64,000 bases of DNA from Ascidia mentula (taxonomy: Eukaryota > Chordata > Ascidiacea > Phlebobranchia > Ascidiidae): positions 1 through 64,000 of the forward strand of contig CANNZX010000068.1 of assembly GCA_947561715.1 (NCBI GenBank), in the 5' to 3' direction. The number at the start of each line of letters is the position of its first letter. The first letter of the stretch is position 1. Shown piece after piece: positions 46,339-56,579 of the stretch. The notes below the pieces were generated by a model. The model saw only the letters and a program-made list of their open reading frames with translations. It made no database searches and was not told the DNA's origin. Position numbers and translations under genes: made by a program.

Positions 46339-49300
46339 ATGTTGAAGGACATTATTGACGTTAGTAAGTCTCGGCGATTTAGACATTGCGTGCCAATACC
46401 GAGGCGATTACTAATTTCTGAAGGTGTTAGTGATACACGGTAGGTTGTACAGGTGTGCTGTAACTCCTATTTAAATGGTATAATGTTTCTTTAGAAGCTG
46501 TGATGGAGTATCAATTTCCGAGATTGATTTTACAAATTCAAATACTGTGGAAAAGGTTGGTTTATTTGAAAATTTAAATATTACCCATTTTTAAAAAGGA
46601 AACTTCATTGACTAAGTCCAAAATGATAGCTTGTTTCCCAAAAGAAAACTGCAGATAATAAATTGCTCACATTTTTGCTTTTCTTTGACAGTGGTATGAG
46701 TCCAATTATGATGCAAAAAATACATTACTCAATTTTGAAAAATCACTTCATCTAACCTTAAAGCCGTCTTCAATTAAATCACACGGTGAGTTAAATTCTA
46801 CTTTCTGTTTGAAACTCCACCTCACACTGTTTTTGTCAATGAGTTTCATTTTTAAAGATTCATGTAACAGCTCTGTGCACTGGAATGATGCTGGCATTCC
46901 ATATATTATTACCCAGTCCGAATGCTTTGAATCAATTTGGCATTTTAACAGGGGCAATATTTGTCAGTATGTGATAACTATCTGTGATGTTTTGGTTTTT
47001 CCAAAGTTTGAAAGCATGGTAATATATATGTATACATGCTGTCATTGGTTATCTACAGTTGCCAACAACTTTGTATAGAATAAGCATTCAAAGTATACCC
47101 TCGAAAAGGCAAGTAAAGAAATTAGAAAAAGCCTTGATGTCAAAAGTACAGGTGTTTCACAGGAAGCAAGATGTTTTTTGAACATTGTGAAGAACAAGTT
47201 CACACCAGACACTAATTTAAGTAAAATGGTGAGTAGATGGTTTAGCTTAACACAAAACATGGAGCATATTTACATATTTTAGCCAAATACATCGGAACCA
47301 GCACAGAAGAAAAATGAGCAAGATTTGCAGGTTGTTGGTGTTGACTAGTTCAGTTAATATGTCAAAAAATTTTCATGCTAAATTCAGCCAAATTTGTAGT
47401 GGGTATGTTCAATGGAACAAGCAAAGGATTTAGTTCAGAAATTTGAAATTTCTACAATGACTAAGTTCATTACATTGCGAAAGAGATCATTTGGTATGAA
47501 GATAGCAGTAAAGTATTTTTTCATTTAGTTTTCTTTTCAGAGCAGTAGGACAGTTTTCTGGTGCAAATTATTTTATAACCCTTGTTGTTGTATGTTTGCA
47601 GATATATCAAAAAGCCGTTTGAATTGGGACAAAAGCTCCTGCACCCCTTACATCATTTTACAAACTACGGTCTTGGAATGTCAGCATTCAAAGGATCGTA
47701 ACAAAATAAAAAACGAAAGACGTCATGCTGCAATTCCTATACAAGTATATATGTGACTTTATATTAAAAAAGGTTAAACAATGCTATCCCTTTTTAGTTA
47801 CAAGATCACCCAAATCCTTGCAGAAAGCATTTGTGTATTCAAGGAACAAAAAAAAAAAATTGCGAGGCGAAGATTGTAATTCAGAAAATTATTAAGTTCC
47901 CACAGTTTGAGGTTTTTGTTGACTGCTGGAAGTAAATTGCTTTATTTTATTGTTATTTTGACAACAAATGTTTAGTTGGTCTCAAAATGTGCATCCAAAC
48001 TGAAAAAGACAAGTGTTGTTATAAAAGATTTGCTGCAAAACAATGACAAGCACTTAATAAAGGAACAAACTGCAAGTGTTTGCTTCCCCAAGGAGGACGA
48101 CCATACAGGTCATGTTTTAGGGGAAGTAAGTTTTCTATGAAAAACAAGTTATTTTTCTGGAAATAAATCTTTTTTGTTAAGGCTGCAGGATTCCTTCAAC
48201 CTGTTGATCAAAGACTAATTGCCAGAATTGATCAATTGGTTACAGAAGGTGTGGGCAGTATTGAAGAAATTCTGAGAAGCCTAAAACATTATGTCACCCA
48301 TGAACTTTTCAAAAATGATACCCCACCATCTACTTCAAACAGGAGATTTTATCCAACGAAAAAGGACATTCAAAGTCATTATTACCGGGCATTTTGTAAA
48401 CACAGATTCGCAAAAATTGATCAAAGCAATGTCCAGGGGTTGGTGGATGAATGGGTGAAGGCAGGAGATGCTGATGACAACATATATTTCCGGCCGTATG
48501 CTGCAAACGTTGAACCTGAAGTAGTTGATGGAGAAACAGCACCAGTCATTCAATCCGAACAAACCATGCTGTTTATCCATCAGTTTGCCTGGCAGCGAAG
48601 ATTGCTTCTGCGTTACGGCCAAGACATTTGTCTGATGGATGCTACCTACAAGACATCCAAATATGCGCTTCCCCTGTTTTTTCTCTGTGTAAAGACAAAT
48701 GTTGGCTACCAAGTGGTGGCTAGCTTCATAACTCAGAATGAACGACAATTAGACATTGAAGAAGCACTGACCATATTAAAAGAATGGACTCCTGAATGGA
48801 ACCCATCATTTTTTATGGTCGACAAATGTGATGCAGAGATTCACGCCATTGAAAGTATTTTTGCAGGTACAAAGTGTGCATAATATAAACATGCCATATA
48901 TTTTGTTGCAATTTTTCTAGATGTCCGTGTCCTTATTTGCGATTTTCATCGCGAACAGGCATGGGAAAGATGGGTAAAAAAGTCTGAAAATCAAGTAGGC
49001 CCAGACAAGGATGAAGTTTTATCATTTATGAGAGGAATTGCTAATGCTGAATGTGAGGAAAGCTGCGACAGAGCATTACATCTATTTCAGTCCAGCTCTG
49101 TGTGGATAAACAATGTGAAACTGCAAAAATACTTCACAAATGTTTGGCTTAAGGAAAAAGAGGTTTTATAATTAAATATATGTATGTTCTTAGATTTTTG
49201 CAGGTAGTGCAATATTTTTTAGAGATGGATGTGGCTCTATCGAGCAGACCAGTTAAAGGTTTTGATTCGTACCAACAATGGTGTTGAAAGACAAAACCGA

Positions 49301-51266
49301 GTTTTGAAAGAATGTCATGTTCGATTCAGGACAGATAAATCATTATCTGGCTTAATCACAATCTTGCACAAAGAATTCCTTCCAAATGCATATGAGAAGT
49401 AAGTTTCCTACAACCAAATTTTGGTTACTTTCAAGTGGAAGTGGCAAGCGAAATCAATATAATTACATCATATAAAGGTACAAGCAAGAAAACATGAGAT
49501 CATCTGGAGATTACAGAAGTTACAACGCAGATGTTCCCAATTTTCTTCAAAATCGTCCAAGAAAATTGGTGAAACATTGCATCAAGCGTATTGGAGAATC
49601 TGCAAACATTCAGGCAAGTTTAATATGTAAAAAAAAAGGCCTGTTTACTGTAGTAAGCAGCTCAACTTCTGAAATATACTCTGTAAAATTTGGTAACGAT
49701 AGGGATTTTCCCAAATGCACATGTCATGACTTTTTGCGAAATTTTTTACCATGCAAGCATATGTTTGCAATATTTGACAAGTATGCAGATGTGGGATGGC
49801 ATAGTCTGCCAGAATGGTACAGCAACTCTGTTTACATGGTTTTGGATCCTGCTGTTGTAAACAAACTTTCAGTCGAATCGGTTTCAAATTCTGTGACTGA
49901 GAATGAAGAAATCAATTTTTCTTGTGCCCACCAATCAATTCTCAACAAACCTGAAAACATTGCAAGTGACAAAACCAGCGGCCGTAAACAAAGCCACCAA
50001 CAGTTTATTGATTTGGTGAAACATTTGATGGACCTCTCCTATGATGTCCGCTCCAAGCAGGTTTTGGATGAAGGCATTTCTGATGTCAATGCAGTTATTG
50101 CCAAGTTTTCTGAAGCATGTTCATATGATTCCGGGTTTAGAATTACTCAAACCCCTGAGCTGAAGTCTTTGAGGAGAAAACGAAAGCCTACATTTCCTGA
50201 AAAGGGTTTTCATGATGAGTTGCCTCGCAAGCGACCAAAGCCAAACCCATTTTCTTCACGAGTTGGGCAGTTTGCCAACCTTATGCGACCACTGCATCAA
50301 GTAACCACCTTGTTTCCTTTGGTCAAGAAAAATGTAAAACAAAGGACACCACAGAAGGCTTGTCACAAAAATGAATCTTCTAATGATGATTTTATGGAAA
50401 GAGTAGAGAACACAAAGTCATTGGTGACACAAAGCATCACAGCTCATATTAAGGGCTTTAAACCTTCCAATAAAATTTTAAAAAATGGATCTCATTCAAT
50501 TTCTTTGTTGGAGTTGAAATCTCTGGATGATGCATTGCTGCCAGCTGAAGTATGTGAACTTAAAAGGCATGACAGCAGATTCAATGTCGGTTGGCTTTAT
50601 GATGAAGTTATCAACAGCTACCTATGGCAATTAACTAACAAGCACCAACACATCATATATGTTTGTTCTACTGTGGCTCAAACATTACAGAGGAAAGCTT
50701 CAATCAAAAAAGTTTGGGAAGGGGTTAATTTAAAGGTTAAACAAAAGATTTTTATACCATGGAATCCTTCCGGGTTTCATTGGGTTTTACTTGTCATTGA
50801 CATCTCCAACCGCAAAATGCTTTATATAGACCCTTTGACAATGCCTGATGTAGAAACTGACAACAATGTCCGGACTGCACAAGATATGGTGAATTATCTT
50901 TTAACAACCAAATTTGGTTGGAATATTACCACTATAGAAACTCCACAGAGAACACAACAGTTGGATGGATCAAGCTGTGGAGTTATGACTTGTATGTATG
51001 CCAAATGGCTAGCAACAGACAAAAGTCTTCAGCAGAATGTTTGCACATATAATTATCGAACCGAAATCTTCAAAGTAATTGCTGGCAAATGCCTCGAAGG
51101 CACAAATGATAAAGACACCTGTAAAGCATGTGAAGCTAAAGAGGACGAACCCATGAACACTCTTTGGGTTGAGTGCACTCGATGTGGTCAATGGTTTCAC
51201 ATGAAATGTGTGGGTTTATCACAGAAGGAAGCAGAAGAGGATAAACGATTTGCATGCACATTGTAA
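46339..51266 (+). CDS. MULE transposase with SWIM, Ulp1 protease and PHD-like domains (13 exons)
   Basis: Exon model from GT-AG sites and frame: 46339-46439, 46495-46555, 46692-47018, 47079-47228, 47283-47330, 47400-47493, 47602-47744, 47798-47911, 47976-48125, 48182-48866, 48921-49162, 49223-49398, 49478-51266; total 1,359 aa with every junction in phase. A C/H cluster near 300-340 resembles MULE N-terminal zinc domains. The DDE transposase has D549 (LMDATYKT), D610 (MVDKCDAE), the C-x2-H at 631-634 and E727 (NNGVERQN). The SWIM finger is C844, C846, C856, H858. The C48/Ulp1 protease has H1198, D1215, Q1258, C1264 (SSCGV). A PHD-like finger starts at C1312 but the chain stops at CTL, so the eighth ligand is absent. 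Donors after exons 2, 5, 8 and 11 are weak. The frame is open upstream to ATGs at 46312 and 46198, so the start is uncertain. Confidence 0.85.
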
Positions 51267-51376
51267 ATTGACATGACTGAAATTTTGCCAATTAAGAATT
51301 TTATTATCATTGTACAAAAGCAATTTGCACTAATTATTGTATATTTTATCGGGTTTTATTGTGTGACAAAAAAACT

Positions 51377-51422
51377 GACCGATCAGGCTCTTTCTGAGAG
51401 GTGTAACACTTCTGCGGGGTGA
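51377..51422 (+). repeat. 46-bp direct repeat, copy 1
   Basis: Starts GACCGATCAGGCTC and contains GGTGTAACACTT; repeated 112 bp further on with four differences. Confidence 0.85.
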
Positions 51423-51488
51423 ATTTCATACCGTACCATTTGGGCTTTGACCTAAACGGTGTAACACTCAATGAGTGATGGTAAACTT

Positions 51489-51534
51489 GACCAATCAGGC
51501 TCTTTCTGAGAGGTGTAACACTTCCGCAGAGTGA
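51489..51534 (+). repeat. 46-bp direct repeat, copy 2
   Basis: Starts GACCAATCAGGCTC. Between the two copies a shorter GGTGTAACACT also occurs, near 51459. Confidence 0.85.
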
Positions 51535-52035
51535 TATTTCTTCCCAGTTTCATATGGCTATTGGCGAGGCGTCTGGGTTACCAAAACGGTCAGCGACCAC
51601 ATAAGAAAGGCCTCTGGGGTGTGGTTGGAACTTTCTTGTTTGACTATAAAGTAAAGTATATCTCTCCAGTTCCTTTATCAATGCCCATGCCATTTTATTT
51701 CTTGTGTGTATTGTTCATCTACGTAGTTGTCTGTATGACTCGTGCTGGTCGTTTGAAACTATTTATAGTGACCACATTTTGTTTCTCTTGTTCTTTTACA
51801 CTTTCGTCCATTATAAACCGTCACATTTCATGTAATGATATTTATGATTTTTGGTCGCCGCTACTTTTTATGCAGTTATACATGTTTTAGTTAACGTAGA
51901 CCTAAAAAACTTTGTATATATGTTTGTTGTCGATGTACCTTTAGTTTTACACAAAGTTGTTATGACCGTATCATATGCACTTTAATTTTGACTTTTTTAA
52001 CTTGTTAAAACAGTCACAAATAAAACGAAATGAAT

Positions 52036-52041
52036 TTTATT
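52036..52041 (-). terminator. Putative polyadenylation signal of the minus-strand MULE gene
   Basis: AATAAA on the minus strand, about 68 nt beyond the proposed stop codon at 52109-52111. In AT-rich DNA the match alone is weak, but the position is right. Confidence 0.45.
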
Positions 52042-52108
52042 TTGCAGACCTGGCAAGAAAAAAACATTGTTTAAAAAAACGGTTTTGTGAAAACTCATTC
52101 CACTCACG

Positions 52109-55100
52109 TTAAAGACTTCTCGCCTGCAAAACACGTACATAAGTTTAACCACCACAATTGTCAAAAAAAGGGGTCATTACTTACACGTTTTGGCCTGGGA
52201 CCCGAAGGGCTCCTTGACTGTGAAGATATGCAAAAATATAACAAATTTAGAGTTTCCAATGGAAATAATTTAATGTAGTTTAATGACACTTACTCTAACA
52301 GACGGGCTTCTCTGTTGTGAAGATATGCAAAATAAAACAGATTTAGAGTTTCCAATGGAAATAATTTAATGTAGTTTAATGACACTTACTCTAACAGACG
52401 GGCTCCTAGACTGTGAAGATATGCAAAAATAAAACAGATTTAGAGTTTCCAATGGAAATAATTTAATATAGTTTAATGACACTTACTCTAACAGACGGGC
52501 TTCTCTGTTGTGAAGATATGAAAAAATAAAACAAATTTAGAGTTTCCAATGGAAATAATTTAATGTAGTTTAATGACACTTACTCTAACAGACGGGCTTC
52601 TCTGTTGTGAAGATATGCAAAATAAAACAGATTTAGAGTTTCCAATGGAAATAATTTAATGTAGTTTAATGACACTTACTCTAACAGACGGGCTCCTAGA
52701 CTGTGAAGATATGCAAAAATAAAACAGATTTAGAGTTTCCAATGGAAATAATTTAATATAGTTTAATGACACTTACTCTAACAGACGGGCTTCTCTGTTG
52801 TGAAGATATGCAAAAATAAAACAAATTTAGAGTTTCCAATGGAAATAATTTAATGTAGTTTAATGACACTTACTCTAACAGACGGGCTTCTCTGTTGTGA
52901 AGATATGCAAAATAAAACAGATTTAGAGTTTCCAATGGAAATAATTTAATGTAGTTTAATGCCACTTACTCTAACAGACGGGCTCCTAGACTGTGAAGAT
53001 ATGCAAAAATAAAACAGATTTAGAGTTTCCAATGGAAATAATTTAATATAGTTTAATGACACTTACTCTAACAGACGGGCTTCTCTGTTGTGAAGATATG
53101 CAAAAATAAAACAAATTTAGAGTTTCCAATGGAAATAATTTAATGTAGTTTAATGACACTTACTCTAACAGACGGGCTTCTCTGTTGTGAAGATATGCAA
53201 AATAAAACAGATTTAGAGTTTCCAATGGAAATAATTTAATGTAGTTTAATGCCACTTACTCTAACAGACGGGCTCCTAGACTGTGAAGATATGCAAAAAT
53301 AAAACAGATTTAGAGTTTCCAATGGAAATAATTTAATATAGTTTAATGACACTTACTCTAACAGACGGGCTTCTCTGTTGTGAAGATATGAAAAAATAAA
53401 ACAAATTTAGAGTTTCCAATGGAAATAATTTAATGTAGTTTAATGACACTTACTCTAACAGACGGGCTTCTCTGTTGTGAAGATATGCAAAATAAAACAG
53501 ATTTAGAGTTTCCAATGGAAATAATTTAATGTAGTTTAATGACACTTACTCTAACAGACGGGCTCCTAGACTGTGAAGATATGCAAAAATAAAACAGATT
53601 TAGAGTTTCCAATGGAAATAATTTAATATAGTTTAATGACACTTACTCTAACAGACGGGCTTCTCTGTTGTTAAGATATGCAAAAATAAAACAAATTTAG
53701 AGTTTCCAATAGAAATAATTTAATGTAGTTTAATGACACTTACTCTAACAGACGGGCTTCTCTGTTGTGAAGATATGCAAAAATAAAACAAATTTAGAGT
53801 TTCCAATGGAAATAATTTAATGTAGTTTAATGACACTTACTCTAACAGACGGGCTTCTCTGTTGTGAAGATATGCAAAAATAAAACAGATTTAGAGTTTC
53901 CAATGGAAATAATTGAATGTAGTTTAATGACACTTACTCTAACAGACGGGCTCCTAGACTGTGAAGATATGCAAAAATAAAACAGATTTAGAGTTTCCAA
54001 TGGAAATAATTTGATGTAGTTTAATGACACTTACTCTAACAGACGGGCTTCTCTGTTGTGAAGATATGCAAAAATAAAACAAATTTAGAGTTTCCAATGG
54101 AAATAATTTAATGTAGTTTAATGACACTTACTCTAACAGACGGGCTTCTCTGTTGTGAAGATATGCAAAAATAAAACAGATTTAGAATTTCCAATAGAAA
54201 TAATTTAATGTAGTTTAATGATACTTACTCTAACAGATGGACTTCTCTGCTGTGAAGATATGCAAAAATAAAACAAATTTAGAGTTTCAAATGGAAATAA
54301 GAAATGTGTTCAATAAATTAAAAAAAATAAATACTAATGGGTTGTAAAAGATCTTAAGGATATCAATACTTACACGTAGTTGGGAGCTTCGACCCTAAAA
54401 CATTTTTGTGATAAGTATGACAAAACACACACGAAAGCTAAATATTGCCACTTACTTGTTGAGTAAAGCCTCTGCCCCTGCCCTGCAACACAAAACCTTA
54501 AGCAACTACAAATACTTCAACATGACTTACATTACAACATAATTGCAACTTACCCTTCCTCTCATGTTTGCGTTCTATAAAATTATTGCTAACATCATGT
54601 AATAGCCGATTGTATAAAGTAGTTTGAATGAGGAATGGTGCAACAAGTATATTTAAATATAATACTTCTTTTATTTTTAAGCTACACTATGTTTTAATTT
54701 GTTCCTGTGGAAATGTTTCCAAATAAGAATCCAGCAATAAAAATTTAATTTACCCTTTGAAAAAAATCCTTCTTATTCAGCCATCTGCAAAATCAATATT
54801 TTTTTTATGCACTGCACGTTTTGTAGCAGTAATATGTGAATAATGCATTATTTACTTACATAGCCTCTGGCCTTATCTTCCCTTCTCTGCACAAGAAACA
54901 ACATTAATTATCATATTCATTGTAACTAGGCAAACTTATATACTGCAATTTAGGAAATTGCTACTGCAGGGTCCCAATTTCCCTTTATGGCACAAAAAAC
55001 ACTACATACCTCTTTAACTCCTCGAAGGAGTGCCTGGGCAGCCAACTATAATAATAGGCAGTGGGTTAATCAAATCTAAAATTTAAGACAAAAAGAACTT

Positions 55101-55569
55101 ACGTTGAAAGTCCTTCATTCTGCTGTAACGTTGAAAGCAGTCACATGTAAACAAGCAAACAGTTACAAATAAAAACTATACAATATTACATATGTTACCA
55201 ATGGTGTAGGCGTGGGGCCTACTTCCACCCCGTGGAAAATGAACTGGGAGTTTGAAATGTTTATTTCCATTTCTGAAAAATATATAAATATATAAATTTG
55301 TGAGGTTCGTCACTAGCACATTAAGTAAAAGCGAATAAACAATTCCTGAAAAAACAAGCACGTAAGCAAAAAGGGGCCCTCTGCTTTACAATCCTACACG
55401 TGTACACTACATAGCGCATAGAAATGTTGGCTGCGGCAATTTTACAAAACTAACCCTTTTAAATATCCCTTTTGAATTTATTGTTAACAACTTTTCAGTA
55501 AATAAGAAAAATTTATTCCATACTACAAACAAATAATACCCAACTTACCGCTTTGAAAATAGAGATCAT
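52109..55569 (-). CDS. Second MULE gene: RS-repeat protein from a micro-exon array (31 exons, inferred)
   Basis: Minus-strand exons inferred from AG/GT(A/G) sites: 55549-55569 (ATG), 55103-55122, 55010-55045, 54860-54886, 54754-54784, 54554-54574, 54456-54482, 54374-54394; then 21 repeat exons between 54246 and 52294; then 52185-52217 and 52109-52123 with a TAA stop. Total 648 nt, 215 aa, in frame throughout. The N-terminal part is mixed and basic, then Gly-Arg rich (GRGRGF). The repeat exons encode RSPSVR (18 nt, 15 copies) or SRSPSVR (21 nt, 6 copies), all phase 0, giving an RS-domain-like tract of 132 residues. The penultimate exon continues the motif (SRSPSGPRPKR). Donors are mostly GTAAGT and repeat-array introns are about 76-79 bp. 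No family is recognised. Position and direction recall mudrB of maize MuDR; no homology is claimed. Confidence 0.6.
52185..54300 (-). repeat. 96/97-bp minisatellite with 290-bp higher-order period
   Basis: About 21 tandem units. Each contains, on the minus strand, CAACAG or CACAG, then an 18- or 21-nt block, then GTAAGT. Units of the 21-nt type recur at exactly 290 bp (52397, 52687, 52977, 53267, 53557), so triplets of units were amplified together; the right part from about 53.6 kb is irregular and the outermost units are more diverged. See the minus-strand gene for the exon reading. Confidence 0.95.
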
Positions 55570-55686
55570 ATGGAAACACTGACGCACGACGCTAACCGAC
55601 GCATGACAACACCCATTGTGACCGCACAAACAAGGTTTGCGTCAGTAATGCGTCTGACTTTCGGAGGAGGTGTAAGTGTGATAACC
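55556..55686 (-). repeat. MULE terminal inverted repeat, right
   Basis: About 131 bp. The inner edge overlaps the putative first exon of the minus-strand gene, so the repeat probably serves as its promoter. Confidence 0.9.
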
Positions 55687-55695
55687 GCTAGTATT
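55687..55695. repeat. MULE target-site duplication, right
   Basis: Exact second copy of gctagtatt, directly next to the terminal GGTTATCAC complement. Confidence 0.95.
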
Positions 55696-56493
55696 CAGTT
55701 TCCAGTGGGGGTTTCCCCAAATATAGTTTTCCGTAATTTTAATATATATACTAGGAGCAAGGTTGTGATCAGAGAAGTGTATTGGTATATGTTTGAAAGC
55801 TTTTATTTTACTTAAAATCGGTGTGTTGCAGTATATTCTGTCAATTCTAGTAGCAGATTTAGCGGTGATATGCGTAAAAGCTTTTTTGTTGGGAAAGAGA
55901 AATCGAAAAGAATCTTCTAAACTATAGGTTTCCCTCATGTCCATCCAAGAGTTTTGGTCTGGACGTGTTTTACTTTGCGTCGCAATTGTATCTATTTGGT
56001 TATAAGTCATATTAAAATCTCCTCCTATCACTATTTTTTCATTTGGTTTCGTTATCTGCAGGTCTTTTGCAAGTATATGTAAAAGTTGAGTTCGGTGCGT
56101 TACTGCCAGTTGGCTACTTCCGGATTTAAGGTATACATTGTAAATAGTGTATTTCTCTACGTTCTCTTCATTTGTTAATTCTAAGATTATTTTATTTATT
56201 CGATTTTCTGCAACTATCTCGTGTTTTATTTCATCTTGTGGTATGTTTTTGGTTATGATGGCCGTTCCTGCGTGAATGCGTTTCCCTATTTTTGGGTCCG
56301 CGATGGCATTATGATAGATACAAAATTTTTGTTTATTTGCCCATTTTTCTAATTTAGCAAACTTATATTGGTGTGTTTCCTGTATTAGTACAATTGCCGC
56401 GTTTTCGTTTTGTGTTATTTTTTTTACGTTTTCTATATTTCTTTCGAGCCCGTTGATATTTATAGAGATGATTGTCAGAAATTCTGGAGTCAT
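55687..56493 (-). CDS. LINE ORF2, 5' part: APE-type endonuclease
   Basis: 269 residues before the MULE insertion, starting at an ATG 86 nt after the ORF1 stop. The apurinic-endonuclease-like fold that nicks target DNA is shown by SININGL near 11-16, QET with E39, GGDFN with D159 and N161, RIDRI with R216 and D218, and SDH at 241-243. The typical GNPHWKLN marks the end of the domain. All catalytic residues are present. The reading frame continues 14 codons into the MULE terminal repeat before a stop. Such a protein would have endonuclease but no RT. Confidence 0.92.
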
Positions 56494-56579
56494 ATCGGGT
56501 GGAGTTTAGTCATTACAGGTTTGGTTTTTTAGCTATTTAAAGAAAGTAGAAATTGTGAAAGTAAAAATAATTTGAGCGA

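Larger units (their letters stand above)
51267..52035. other. Spacer between the two MULE gene 3' ends
   Basis: AT-rich. Contains two diverged 46-bp direct repeats and a 119-codon open frame (51531-51890) rich in hydrophobic residues that has no recognisable domain and is probably chance. No clear plus-strand AATAAA close to the transposase stop. Confidence 0.6.
46019..55686. mobile_element. MULE DNA transposon, 9,668 bp, two convergent genes
   Basis: Mutator-like element. It is bounded by a 9-bp direct duplication (gctagtatt at 46010-46018 and 55687-55695) and by terminal inverted repeats that start GGTTATCACACTTACACC at both ends. A 9-bp duplication is typical of MULEs. It contains a plus-strand transposase gene starting near the left end and an inferred minus-strand gene starting at the right end, with 3' ends meeting around 51.3-52.1 kb. 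All exons of both models keep frame, so it may be an intact autonomous element. Confidence 0.95.

Noticed and set aside
49201..49222. Alternative exon start at 49204 for transposase exon 12
   Set aside because: That acceptor leads to an in-frame stop within about 30 codons, whereas the AG at 49221-49222 keeps the NNGVERQN motif in frame.
51531..51890. 119-codon hydrophobic open frame between the MULE genes
   Set aside because: No recognisable domain or splice context; AT-rich DNA gives hydrophobic frames by chance. Not excluded as a small membrane protein.
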